In this document: in pieces, positions 1-8,260 of the stretch
Position numbering within the stretch: the first letter of the stretch is position 1
How the letters are laid out: every line of letters starts with the position of its first letter
DNA from: Mesorhizobium sp.
Lineage (GTDB): Bacteria > Pseudomonadota > Alphaproteobacteria > Rhizobiales > Rhizobiaceae
Length of the DNA stretch: 64,000 nt
NCBI GenBank assembly: GCA_019635735.1
Contig: JAHBYX010000001.1
Location: 496,001 to 560,000 of the forward strand
Reading direction: 5' to 3'
Position numbers and translations under genes: made by a program
The notes under the pieces: model-generated
The model's database searches: none
Seen by the model: only the letters and a program-made list of their open reading frames with translations
What the model was told of the DNA's origin: nothing

Positions 1-261
1 CGTCTGGACGGTGGCCGCCGCCGGGACAGCGAGTATCGCGACGTCCGGCGCCTCCGGCAGGGCCGCGACTGAGGAGAACGCCCTTAGTCCCTGCACGGTC
101 TCGCGCTTGGGATTGACCGAATAGACTGCGCCCGCAAAGCCGCTTTCACGCAGATAGCGCAAAGGGCGCCCGCCGATGCGGGTGACGTCGTCGGACGCGC
201 CGACGAGGGCCACCGAGTTCGGCGCCAGCAGCGCGGAGAGGGAATCGGTCCGTGTCAGCAT
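1..261 (-). CDS. NDP-forming acyl-CoA synthetase, N-terminal part (runs off left edge)
   Basis: The first 87 codons read from an ATG at 261 and run out of the window. The visible part begins MLTRTDSLSALLAPNSV, continues with ALVGASDDVTRIGG and later AVYSVNPKRETVQGL. This is the Rossmann-type CoA-binding fold (CoA_binding_2) that opens NDP-forming acyl-CoA synthetases and acetate-CoA ligases. The ATG follows directly on the stop codon of the SMP-30 gene with no spacer, so the two are translationally coupled in one operon. By family it would activate a carboxylic acid to its CoA thioester. The substrate is unknown and the C-terminal ATP-grasp part lies outside the window. Confidence 0.8.
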   Translation of the reverse strand, partial: MLTRTDSLSALLAPNSVALVGASDDVTRIGGRPLRYLRESGFAGAVYSVNPKRETVQGLRAFSSVAALPEAPDVAILAVPAAATVQT

Positions 262-1170
262 TCAGGCGATTTCCGTCTTGTGGCTCTCGAGCGCGGATTG
301 TCCGAATCGGGCCTCGGGAAGCCCGAGGACACCAAGCCCGTCGATGGCGAAGAGCATGCCGCCCTCGGGATGCTTCGATATCGCCCGGCCGGAGCCGGAA
401 TCCTTGATCGACGTGACGAAGAGCGTGGAAAGGTCGGCACCGCCGAAGGCGATGCAAGACGGCATGTCGGTCGGCGCATCGATCATCCGGTCGAGCGAGC
501 CGTCGGGCAGGAAGCGGGCGATCTTTCCTGTCTGGATGAGGCAGACCCAGATGCCGCCCTCGGCATCGACAGTGGCACCGTCGGGACCCGAACCATAGGG
601 CTCGGTATCGATCAGCACGCGATAGCCCGCCAGCGGCGCGTCGTCGGTCGAATAGTCGTAAGCGCGGATCTTCCGTTCCAGACTGTCGGCGAAATACATC
701 GTGCCGCCGTCGGGGCTGAAGCAGAGGGCGTTGGAAATGCGGATGCCCGAGGCAAACACGTCTGCGCGTCCGGCCGGATCGACCCGGTAGAGCTTGCCAA
801 GCGGATCGGCGTGAATGCCCATGGATCCGCACAGGAAGCGTCCCTGCCGGTCATTCTTGCCATCGTTGAAACGGACAGCAGGATCGGGCGGATCGGGGCG
901 GAACATCGGCGAAAAGGCGCCTGTCACAATGTCCAGCAGGTAGATGCCGTCGACAAGACCGGCGACCAGCGTGGGGCCTGCGCCGAGCGCGATCGACCCA
1001 ACCGTCGAAGGGGTATTCCACTCGAGGAAGGCGCCGGTCTCCGGATCGTGCGCGCGGATCAGCCGCGAGACGCCGTCGACCCAATAGAGGCGCCGACGTT
1101 CGGCATCCCATACGGGGCTTTCGCCCAAAAGGTCCGCCTTGGCCGAGACACGGCTCACTCGAAGCGACAT
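262..1170 (-). CDS. SMP-30/gluconolactonase/LRE family hydrolase
   Basis: A 302-residue six-bladed beta-propeller protein of the SMP-30/gluconolactonase family, usual length for the family. The first metal-ligand glutamate sits in LLGESPVWDAE (E17), the asparagine ligand region is GIRISNALCFSPDG, and a further ligand region is GSGPDGATVDAEGGIWV. Such enzymes hydrolyse lactones with a bound divalent metal in the cytosol. It lies between the binding-protein gene, from which it is separated by a terminator-like hairpin, and the acyl-CoA synthetase, which it abuts. In this cluster it may open a lactone formed by the flavin monooxygenase, which is inference. Confidence 0.85.
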   Translation of the reverse strand: MSLRVSRVSAKADLLGESPVWDAERRRLYWVDGVSRLIRAHDPETGAFLEWNTPSTVGSIALGAGPTLVAGLVDGIYLLDIVTGAFSPMFRPDPPDPAVRFNDGKNDRQGRFLCGSMGIHADPLGKLYRVDPAGRADVFASGIRISNALCFSPDGGTMYFADSLERKIRAYDYSTDDAPLAGYRVLIDTEPYGSGPDGATVDAEGGIWVCLIQTGKIARFLPDGSLDRMIDAPTDMPSCIAFGGADLSTLFVTSIKDSGSGRAISKHPEGGMLFAIDGLGVLGLPEARFGQSALESHKTEIA

Positions 1171-1206
1171 CCGCCGGGGCCTTTCGATCGATGCGTTGGG
1201 AAAAGA

Positions 1207-1236
1207 GCGGCGGAGGGGACAAAGCCCCTCCGCCGC
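1207..1236 (-). terminator. Intra-operon hairpin with U-run after binding-protein gene
   Basis: A perfect 12-bp stem, GCGGCGGAGGGG paired with CCCCTCCGCCGC around a six-base loop. On the minus strand it is followed by TCTTTT. It lies 12 bases after the binding-protein stop and before the SMP-30 start at 1170. It is best read as a partial terminator or 3' stabiliser that lets the binding protein be made in excess over downstream genes. Confidence 0.75.
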
Positions 1237-1248
1237 AGGCTTGGGAGC

Positions 1249-2475
1249 TTACTTGACGAGCGGGCAGGTGCTTTCGGCAACCGGCCGCCAGACCTCTTCG
1301 GCCGGGATGGTGGCCGTGACGGTGTAGTAGTCGTAGGGCTGCTTGACGTCCGCCGGCGCCTTGATGGTCACGGCATACATCGGACGCATCACCTGGCCGT
1401 CGGCGCGGATCTTGACGTCCTTCATCTGGAAGTCGTTGATCGGCATCTCGTGCATCTTGGCAACGACCTTCTCGCCGTCGTCGGTGCCGGTTTCCTTCAC
1501 TGCCTTCAGGTAGTGGGTGATGGCGCTGTAGGTGCCCGACATGGTCTCGTTCGGGATACGGTCGCGGAACCGCTTCTTGAACTTGTCGGCGAAGGCGCGG
1601 GTCTCGTCGTTCAGGTCCCAATAGCCGGGGGTGACGATCGACATGCCCTTGACGGCTTCGAGGCCGATGCCGTGGACCTGGTTGATCTGCAGACCGAGCG
1701 CAACGACCTTCTGGCCGCCCGCCTGAATGCCGAATTCCTGCGACTGCTTGACGGCATTCGCGAAATCCGCGCCCGAATTGGCCAGGACGATGACCTTTGC
1801 GCCGCTGGCCTGCGCCTGCAGCAGGTAGGACGAGAAGTCGTTGGTGTTGAGAGGATGCAGGACCGAACCCAGCACCTTGCCGCCGCCCGCCTCGATGAAC
1901 TTCGTGGCGTCGGCCTGCCAGGTCTTCCCGAACGTGTAGTCGACGGTGATGAAGTAGAAGGTGTCGTTGCCCTGCTCCAACATCGATTTCACCACGCCCT
2001 TGGCGAGCGAGTATGTGTCGAGCACCCACTGCGTGCCCATCGGCGAGCATGCGTCGTTGGTCAGTCCGGACGACGCCGTACCGGCGAGCATGTAGGGCTT
2101 CTTCTTCTCGGCCATGATCTTCTGGATGGCGAGCGCGATGGACGAGGCCGAACCGCCGACGATAGCGTCGACACCTTCCTGGTCGACCCACTTCTGGGCG
2201 ATCGCCGCACCGATGTCGGGCTTGTTCTGGTCGTCGGCGATCACCAGTTCGATCTTCTTGCCGTTGACCTCGCCGCCGAAGTCCTCGATCGCCATCTTGG
2301 CGGCCTCGACCGTGCCCGGGCCGCCATTGTCGGCATAGGGACCGGACTGGTCGTTCATCACGCCGATCTTGACGACGTCGCCGGAGATCTCCTGCGCGAG
2401 GACCGCCCCCGCCGACAGGATGGTCGAGGCGGCGAGCAATGCCCCCGCGACCGCAAAACGACTGGATTTCTGCAT
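1249..2475 (-). CDS. ABC transporter periplasmic substrate-binding protein (LivK/Peripla_BP_6 type)
   Basis: A 408-residue type I periplasmic binding protein. I start it at 2475 rather than at an upstream in-frame ATG because GGAGG sits 7 bases before it and the product then opens with a clean signal peptide, MQKSSRFAVAGALL through SAGAVLAQ (cleavage near residue 22-28). The mature start DVVKIGVMNDQSGPYAD and the segment VIADDQNKPDIGAAIAQKWV are typical of branched-chain amino acid/amide/aromatic acid binders. Family members deliver substrate to LivHMGF-type permeases. No permease gene is in this operon, but livHMGF lie 3-8 kb away in the companion operon, so the two probably form one importer. 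The ligand is not deducible. Confidence 0.9.
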   Translation of the reverse strand: MQKSSRFAVAGALLAASTILSAGAVLAQEISGDVVKIGVMNDQSGPYADNGGPGTVEAAKMAIEDFGGEVNGKKIELVIADDQNKPDIGAAIAQKWVDQEGVDAIVGGSASSIALAIQKIMAEKKKPYMLAGTASSGLTNDACSPMGTQWVLDTYSLAKGVVKSMLEQGNDTFYFITVDYTFGKTWQADATKFIEAGGGKVLGSVLHPLNTNDFSSYLLQAQASGAKVIVLANSGADFANAVKQSQEFGIQAGGQKVVALGLQINQVHGIGLEAVKGMSIVTPGYWDLNDETRAFADKFKKRFRDRIPNETMSGTYSAITHYLKAVKETGTDDGEKVVAKMHEMPINDFQMKDVKIRADGQVMRPMYAVTIKAPADVKQPYDYYTVTATIPAEEVWRPVAESTCPLVK

Positions 2476-2560
2476 GTGATTTCCTCCACTTGCGCTCCCC
2501 GGGGTTGCTGTCCCGCCCGCTGAAGCTGGTTGCACACCCGGCGCCTGCCGCCGGCTGATC

Positions 2561-3319
2561 TCACGAAAATGCGAACGTCATCGCGCCGTCGACGAGCATC
2601 ATGTCGCCGCTGATCCAGCTCGATTCATTGCCGGCCAGGAAGACCGCGGCGTTGGCGATGTCCTCGGGCTCGCCGAGTCGTCCGAGCGGCACTTTCTGGC
2701 GCCGCCGCTCCCAGCCCACTTCGTCGACGACGAGATTGGCTCCGTCGGTACGGGTCGAGCCCGGCGCGATGGCGTTGACGCGGATGTTGAGCGGACCGAA
2801 TTCCGCCGCGGCCGAGCGGGTCGAAGCCTGCACAGCAGCCTTTACGGCGCTGTACATGACGCCGCCCTTCAACGCGATCAGAGCTGCCGGCGAGGCGATG
2901 TTGATGATCGAGCCTCCGCCGGCCTTCTCCATCTGTGGCACGACCGCCTGGTAGCCCCAGATGACGCCCTTGAAGCCGACGTCGATCATGAGGCCGATCG
3001 TCTTCTCGTCCTGCTCCAGCAGCGAGCCGTAGCGGTTGAACATCGCGTTGTTGACGAGGATGGTCGTCGGGCCGAAAGCCTCCCGCAGCTTCGCTACCGC
3101 CGCGAACACGTCCTCGCGCTTGCCGACATTGCCGACGAGGGGGATCGCCCTCCCGCCGGCCGCGCTGATGGCGTCGGCGGCCTCACCGGCGATTTCGGGC
3201 TTGAGATCCAGAACGCCGACGGCTGCTCCTTCGCGGGCGAATGCCTCGGAGATCGCGCGACCTATGCCGCGGCCTCCGCCGGTCACCAGCGCGACGCGCC
3301 CTTCGAGCCTTCCACCCAT
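2561..3319 (-). CDS. SDR family NAD(P)-dependent oxidoreductase
   Basis: A 252-residue classical short-chain dehydrogenase. The start at 3319 is chosen for the GGAAGGGAA ribosome-binding site and because the longer frame adds 64 residues of non-homologous sequence. The cofactor motif TGGGRGIG is at residues 13-20, the NNA motif near 93, and the catalytic Ser143 (in SIINIAS) with Tyr156 and Lys160 (YSAVK) are all present, so it should be active. It would oxidise or reduce a hydroxyl/keto group on a pathway intermediate. It lies between the flavin monooxygenase (37 bases upstream) and the binding protein, in the same operon. Confidence 0.9.
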   Translation of the reverse strand: MGGRLEGRVALVTGGGRGIGRAISEAFAREGAAVGVLDLKPEIAGEAADAISAAGGRAIPLVGNVGKREDVFAAVAKLREAFGPTTILVNNAMFNRYGSLLEQDEKTIGLMIDVGFKGVIWGYQAVVPQMEKAGGGSIINIASPAALIALKGGVMYSAVKAAVQASTRSAAAEFGPLNIRVNAIAPGSTRTDGANLVVDEVGWERRRQKVPLGRLGEPEDIANAAVFLAGNESSWISGDMMLVDGAMTFAFS

Positions 3320-3356
3320 GAATTTCCCTTCCAAGATGCGTAATGTTTCTCTGCGC

Positions 3357-4670
3357 TCAGCCGGCCCTGGCCGCCTTCGCGAAGGTTTCGCGCGAGGCCA
3401 TCGGAATCGCCCCGCCGCGCGTCGGATCGGCATATGTCCCGCCGGCCGAGGCGTAGTCCTTGCCGGCGCGCCGCTCGAGGACGATGCCGATGGATTCGAC
3501 GTTGGGAACATCCTGCGGCGCGAGCTCGGCCATGCGCGACTTGCGCGCCAGCGCCTTCTCGATGAAGGGCGCGAGTTCCTCGTCCTTCTTATGAACGCGC
3601 TCGTCCTCGCGCTCCTTCAGCACGGGCATAACCTCGCTGGCGAAGAGTTCGAGCGACTCGCAGATGTGCTCGTGCCTGTTCATCCCGGACTGCTGGATGA
3701 AGATCATCTGGTCGATGCCGACATCCGCGTAGCTCTTCAGGTGCTCGCGCACGCTCGCCGGCGTGCCGATGGAGCCGGAGCCGGGCGTCTCTTTCATGTC
3801 GTCCTTGATGGTGAGGAAACGCTTCCAGAGGTTGGTCACGCCCGGCTTGTGCTCGCCGTAGACCGCATAGTGGGCGATCGAGTAGCCGAAGAAGCGGAAG
3901 CCATCGAGGCCGCGGCGGATCGCCTCGTCATGGTTCTGATGCACCATCATGCCGTTGAGCGTAGCGAAGTTCGCGTTGACCGCGTGGCCAATCGGCACGC
4001 ATTCCTCGGACTTGATGATGGCGTAGTACTCGTCGCGCCAGAGCTTCGCCTGGCTAGCCTCGACGAAGCCGAAAACCAGCGCGCCGACGCCGTGCCGGGC
4101 GGCGCGCAGAATGCTCTCGCGGCGCGAGCAGGCCATCCATATCGGCGGATGCGGCTTCTGCACCGGCTTCGGCACGACATTACGCGCCGGCATCGAGAAG
4201 AACTGCCCGTCGTAGCCCGGATATGGACGCATCGACATCATGTTGGCGGTCTGTTCGACGCCTTCGCGCCACATCGCCGTCTTCTGCTCCGGCTCTATGC
4301 CGAAGCCGTGCATCTCGATCAACGAGCCGGACTCGCCCGTGCCCCACTCGACGCGGCCGCCGGACACGAGGTCGAGCGTCGCAAGGCGCTCTGCGACACG
4401 GGCAGGATGATTGTATTTCGGCGATGACAGGCAGATGCCGTGGCCGATGCGCATGTTCTTCGTGCGCTGCGAGACCGCGCCCAGAAAAACCTCGGGCGCC
4501 GAGGAATGCGAATATTCCTCAAGGAAGTGGTGTTCGACCTCCCACATGTGGTCGAAGCCCAGCCTGTCGGCGAGTTCGATCTGGTCCAGCGCGTCGTTGA
4601 AAAGCTTGAGTTCGCTCCCCTCCTCCCACGGCTGGGGAAGCTGATGTTCGTAGAACACTCCGAGCTTCAT
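3357..4670 (-). CDS. LLM class flavin-dependent oxidoreductase (luciferase-like monooxygenase)
   Basis: A 437-residue bacterial-luciferase-fold protein. It begins MKLGVFYEHQLPQPW after a GGAGGAA site and contains family segments RIGHGICLSSPKYNHPARVAERLA and DLVSGGRVEWGTGESG (near residues 75-115). Such enzymes use FMNH2 supplied by a separate reductase and oxygen to hydroxylate, Baeyer-Villiger-oxidise or cleave rings. The C-terminal 60 residues (APFIEKALARKSRM onward) are longer and more charged than in minimal family members. It is the first gene of the operon divergent from the IclR regulator, so it is likely the regulon's signature enzyme. The substrate is unknown. Confidence 0.85.
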   Translation of the reverse strand: MKLGVFYEHQLPQPWEEGSELKLFNDALDQIELADRLGFDHMWEVEHHFLEEYSHSSAPEVFLGAVSQRTKNMRIGHGICLSSPKYNHPARVAERLATLDLVSGGRVEWGTGESGSLIEMHGFGIEPEQKTAMWREGVEQTANMMSMRPYPGYDGQFFSMPARNVVPKPVQKPHPPIWMACSRRESILRAARHGVGALVFGFVEASQAKLWRDEYYAIIKSEECVPIGHAVNANFATLNGMMVHQNHDEAIRRGLDGFRFFGYSIAHYAVYGEHKPGVTNLWKRFLTIKDDMKETPGSGSIGTPASVREHLKSYADVGIDQMIFIQQSGMNRHEHICESLELFASEVMPVLKEREDERVHKKDEELAPFIEKALARKSRMAELAPQDVPNVESIGIVLERRAGKDYASAGGTYADPTRGGAIPMASRETFAKAARAG

Positions 4671-4818
4671 GGTTTCCTCCGGAACGCGGGCGATCCCGTC
4701 GGGCCGCCCGTCTTGTTCTTGCGTCGAGCCGTCGCATTCGAGGCGCCGGACTTGACTGCGGGCACCATGTCATGCGCAGTCTTTCGAGGCCATAAGCATT
4801 GCGTACGTGCTGCGCAGT

Positions 4819-4832
4819 TTCACCAGTGTGAA
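4819..4832. promoter_or_regulatory. Candidate IclR operator, site 1 (TTCAC-N4-GTGAA)
   Basis: A perfect 5-bp inverted repeat, TTCAC-CAGT-GTGAA, lies in the 189-bp divergent promoter between the monooxygenase operon and the IclR gene, 27 bases upstream of the iclR start. The reverse complement reads ATTCACACTGGTGAAAC, which matches two other sites in this window at 12279 and 14038. Position and recurrence fit autoregulation plus control of the operon. Assignment to this IclR protein is inference. Confidence 0.55.
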
Positions 4833-4859
4833 TAACGCGGGAGCCGGGAGGGACACACA

Positions 4860-5639
4860 ATGCTGACGTCACAAGTCAAGTCGGCGACCCGCGCGATCGA
4901 AATACTCGAATATTTCAAGACGGTTAGGCAGCCACGATCGATGTCGGAGATCGCGCTCGCGCTAGGTTATCCGCAGTCGAGCAGCACGGTGCTGCTCAAA
5001 ACGCTCGTCACGCTCGGCTACCTCAATTACGACAGGCGCGGCAGGCTCTATTTCCCGACCCCGAAAGTGACGTCGCTCGGCGACTGGATTCCGCGCGCGC
5101 TGTTCGGCAACAGCCGCGTCCTCGAGGCCATGCACGACGTCCATGCAGCGACCGGAGAGACGGTTTCGATCGGCACCAAGAACGATGTCTACCTGCAATA
5201 CGTGCAGATCATCCAGTCGATCCACGCGCTGCGCTTCCATGTCGACGAGGGCACGCTGAGGCCGCTGACGCAGTCGGCTGTCGGCTGGACGCTTATGTCC
5301 ACCCTGCCGGACGACAAGATCGACAACATTGTGCGCCGGGCCAACATCGCGACCGAAAAGGCGTCCGATCGGGTTAAGGTTCCCGACATGATGGCCAAGA
5401 TCCGGGGAATCCGCGAGAACGGCTATTGCTCGGCCGAAAACGTGCCGTTCCTTGGCGGCGGGACGATCTGTGTGCTTCTGCCGATCACCATCCAGGGCCA
5501 GCCCGTCGTGCTCGGCCTTGGCGGCGCGGCGGAGCGCATCCGCGCCAATCACGACCGCTATCTCGCCGCGCTGCGCCGGGCGGTGAAATCGGTTCAGCCG
5601 AACGACCCCTTCGAACAGCCGATCGATATCGAATTCTGA
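4860..5639 (+). CDS. IclR family transcriptional regulator
   Basis: A 259-residue regulator. Residues about 8-70 form the winged helix (AIEILEYFKTVRQPRSMSEI, then LGYPQSSSTVLLKTLVTLGY), and residues about 80-255 form the IclR effector-binding domain, with TGETVSIGTKNDVYL and ENGYCSAENVPFLGGG. GGGAGGGA precedes the ATG. It is divergent from the monooxygenase operon and convergent, by 15 bases, with livM, so it sits between the two catabolic operons it probably controls. The effector is likely a pathway substrate or CoA ester, which is inference from the family's usual role. Confidence 0.92.
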   Translation: MLTSQVKSATRAIEILEYFKTVRQPRSMSEIALALGYPQSSSTVLLKTLVTLGYLNYDRRGRLYFPTPKVTSLGDWIPRALFGNSRVLEAMHDVHAATGETVSIGTKNDVYLQYVQIIQSIHALRFHVDEGTLRPLTQSAVGWTLMSTLPDDKIDNIVRRANIATEKASDRVKVPDMMAKIRGIRENGYCSAENVPFLGGGTICVLLPITIQGQPVVLGLGGAAERIRANHDRYLAALRRAVKSVQPNDPFEQPIDIEF

Positions 5640-5654
5640 ACGCGAACGCCTATG

Positions 5655-6629
5655 TCAGTGCGCGGGCTCGATTCCGACCTGCTGCGCCTTGGCGTCGGGC
5701 GCCGCCTTGCGACGGCGCAGGTATTTCGCCAGCGCCGAGAATTCGCCGACGAAACCGCGGCGGAAGAAGACGATGACGACCAGCAGGATGACGCCCTGCG
5801 AAACCAGCGCCCATTCGCCGAAGCCGGCCAGATAGTCGTTGAGCAGGATGATGATGCCCGCGCCGAAGACCGGGCCGGTCAGCGTGCCGAGACCGCCGAG
5901 CAGCGTCATCAGGATGACCTCGCCCGAAACCGGCCAGGATGCATCGGTCAGCGTCGCGAACTGATAGACCACAGCCTTCATGCCGCCGGCCACGCCCGCC
6001 ATCGACGCAGAGATGATGAAAGCCACGAGCTTGATCTTCTCGGGATCGAAGCCCAGCGATTCGACGCGGGGCTGGTTGTCGCGCACGGCCTTCAGCACCT
6101 CGCCATAGGGCGAGTGCACGACGCGGTAGTAGAGGAAGACGCACAGAGCGGTGATCGCGAGCACGACGTAGTAGAGGGTGAAGTTCGACGTGATGTCGAC
6201 GAAGCCGAACAGGTCGTTGCGCGGGATCGCCTGCATGCCGTCCTCGCCGCCGGTGAATTCGGCTTGGAGGAAGATGAAGTATATGAACTGCGAGAAGGCG
6301 AGCGTGATCATCGCGAACTGGATGCCCTGGCGGCGCATCGTCAGGTAGCCGATGACGAGACCGAGCAGGCCCGCCGCCGCGCCCCCGCCCAGGATTGCCA
6401 GTTCGGTCGAGATCGGCGTCGTCTTCAGGATCTGCCCGGTGATGTAGGCGCCGCCGCCGAAGAACATGGCATGGCCGAAGCAGAGCAGGCCCGTGTAGCC
6501 TAGGAGCAGGTTGAACGAGCAGGCGAAGATGACGAAGCACATGACCGTCATCAGCGTCACGGAGTAGAAATAGAAGGGTGCGGCGATCGCCAGCACGGCC
6601 ACGACGGCCAGAAGGAGCAACCGAACCAT
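5655..6629 (-). CDS. livM: Branched-chain-type ABC transporter permease LivM
   Basis: A 324-residue inner-membrane permease with about nine to ten hydrophobic segments and the LivM signature stretch LLGYTGLLCFGHAMFFGGGAY (residues about 40-62) plus the cytoplasmic EAA-like loop SPYGEVLKAVRDNQPRVES. It is the last gene of the operon, and its start overlaps the livH stop by one base (TGATG). With LivH, LivG and LivF it forms the heteromeric channel of an importer. The periplasmic partner is probably the binding protein encoded at 1249-2475, since none is encoded next to these genes. Confidence 0.93.
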   Translation of the reverse strand: MVRLLLLAVVAVLAIAAPFYFYSVTLMTVMCFVIFACSFNLLLGYTGLLCFGHAMFFGGGAYITGQILKTTPISTELAILGGGAAAGLLGLVIGYLTMRRQGIQFAMITLAFSQFIYFIFLQAEFTGGEDGMQAIPRNDLFGFVDITSNFTLYYVVLAITALCVFLYYRVVHSPYGEVLKAVRDNQPRVESLGFDPEKIKLVAFIISASMAGVAGGMKAVVYQFATLTDASWPVSGEVILMTLLGGLGTLTGPVFGAGIIILLNDYLAGFGEWALVSQGVILLVVIVFFRRGFVGEFSALAKYLRRRKAAPDAKAQQVGIEPAH

Positions 6630-7510
6630 CAGACGGACTCCTTGTCGGCGAAGATACCGGCCGGGCGCAGATAGAGCGAGATGATCATGAACATGAAGAT
6701 CACGACGCTCGCCGCTTCCGGATAGAACACCTTGGTGAGGCCCTCGACCAGGCCAAGCATGTAGCCGGTGATCGCGGCACCGACGATCGAACCCATGCCG
6801 CCGATGACGACCACCGCGAAGACGACGATCATCAGGCTGGAGCCCATCGAGGGCGAGACCTGGTAGATCGGCGCGGCGAGCACGCCGGAAAGGCCTGCCA
6901 GACCGACGCCGAAACCGTAGGTGAGCGTCATCATCTTGGGCACGTTGATGCCGAAGGTCTCGACGATCTGCGGCTTCTCATTGGCGGCGCGGAGGTAGGC
7001 GCCGAGCTTGGTGTGTTCGATCAGGATCCAGGTGCCGATGCAGGTGACCAGGGAGAACACCACCACCCACAGACGGTAGTAAGGCAGGAACATGAAGCCG
7101 AGATTGATGCCGCCCGGCATCGGATTGTCGTAGGGGAGGCCCGTCGAGCCGTATTTGTAGCGGACGAGGCCTTCGACGATGAGCGCGACGGCGTAGGTCG
7201 CGAGCAGCCCGTAGAGATGGTCGAGGCCCTGCAGCGGCCTGAGAAGCAGGCGTTCCAGCACCATGCCGGTGAGCGCCACCAGCACCGGTGCCAGAACCAG
7301 TGATGGCCAGTAGCCGATGCCGAGATAGTTCAGGAGCAGCCACGCGATGAAGGCCCCGAGCATGTACTGGGCGCCGTGCGTGAAGTTCACGACGCTCATC
7401 AGGCCGAATATGATGGCGAGCCCCATCGACAGCATCGCGTAGAACGAGCCGTTGATGAGGCCGAGCAGAACCTGGCCGAAGAGCAGTTGGGTACTGATAC
7501 CTTCGAACAT
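6629..7510 (-). CDS. livH: Branched-chain-type ABC transporter permease LivH
   Basis: A 293-residue inner-membrane permease with about eight hydrophobic helices. The N-terminal GQVLLGLINGSFYAMLSMGL and VVNFTHGAQYMLGAF are diagnostic of LivH, and a cytoplasmic loop near residue 175 carries GAYLRAANEKPQIVETFGIN, the contact with the ATPases. It lies three bases after livF and overlaps livM by one base, so the transporter genes are tightly coupled. Confidence 0.93.
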   Translation of the reverse strand: MFEGISTQLLFGQVLLGLINGSFYAMLSMGLAIIFGLMSVVNFTHGAQYMLGAFIAWLLLNYLGIGYWPSLVLAPVLVALTGMVLERLLLRPLQGLDHLYGLLATYAVALIVEGLVRYKYGSTGLPYDNPMPGGINLGFMFLPYYRLWVVVFSLVTCIGTWILIEHTKLGAYLRAANEKPQIVETFGINVPKMMTLTYGFGVGLAGLSGVLAAPIYQVSPSMGSSLMIVVFAVVVIGGMGSIVGAAITGYMLGLVEGLTKVFYPEAASVVIFMFMIISLYLRPAGIFADKESV

Positions 7511-7513
7511 GGC

Positions 7514-8260
7514 TCACACCCCCAGATAGGATTTGACGCGGCCCATGTCGGCCTCGAGTTCCGCGTTGGACAGGATGTCGACGACCTTGCCGTTCTCGAC
7601 GACGACGTGACGGTCGGCGACCATTCGCGCGAAGCGCAGGTTCTGCTCGACGAGGACGATGGTGAACCCTTGCGCCTTCAGTCGCTGGATAATCTCGCCG
7701 ATTTCCTTGACGACGACCGGGGCGAGACCCTCGCTCGGCTCGTCCAGCAGGAGAAGCCGCGAACCGGTGCGCAGGATGCGGGCGATGGCCAGCATCTGCT
7801 GCTCGCCGCCGGAGAGTTTCGTTCCCTGGCTGCCGGCGCGCGCCTTGAGGTTCGGGAAGGTGGCGTAGAGCTGCTCGTCCGTCATGCCGCCTTCGCGCAA
7901 TACCGGCGGCAGGAACAGGTTCTCCCGCACCGACAGCGACGAGAAGATCGCGCGCTCTTCCGGGCAATAGCCGATGCCGAGGCGCGCGATCTGGAAGGTG
8001 CGTTTGCCCACCAGTTCCTCGTCGCGGAAGCGGATCGAGCCGGTGCGTTTCTGGACGATGCCCACGATCGAGCGCAGCGTGGTGGTTTTGCCGGCGCCGT
8101 TGCGCCCGATGAGGGTGAGAAGCTCCCCCTCGCGCACGTCGAAGGACATGCCGTGCAGGACCTTCGATTCCGCGTACCACGCGCTGAGATTGTCGATCTT
8201 CAGCATCACGGCCGCGCTCGCACGAGCGTCGGGCTCTCGCGCCATCGCAAGACTATTCAT
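7514..8260 (-). CDS. livF: ABC transporter ATP-binding protein LivF
   Basis: A 248-residue ATPase with Walker A GRNGAGKT, signature LSGGEQQM, Walker B LLLLDEPSEG and H-loop LVEQN, all intact. The start at 8260 is supported by GGGAGG five bases upstream and gives an 8-base overlap with the livG stop. Later ATGs at 8245 and 8206 are possible alternatives, because family members often start near MLKIDNLSAWY. It energises transport together with LivG at the cytoplasmic face. Confidence 0.93.
   Translation of the reverse strand: MNSLAMAREPDARASAAVMLKIDNLSAWYAESKVLHGMSFDVREGELLTLIGRNGAGKTTTLRSIVGIVQKRTGSIRFRDEELVGKRTFQIARLGIGYCPEERAIFSSLSVRENLFLPPVLREGGMTDEQLYATFPNLKARAGSQGTKLSGGEQQMLAIARILRTGSRLLLLDEPSEGLAPVVVKEIGEIIQRLKAQGFTIVLVEQNLRFARMVADRHVVVENGKVVDILSNAELEADMGRVKSYLGV

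Noticed and set aside
280..2523. A 747-codon plus-strand open frame opposite the lactonase and binding-protein genes
   Set aside because: It is the mirror of high-GC codon bias on the minus strand. It is rich in Arg, Gly, Asp and His without any domain, while the minus frames match known families.
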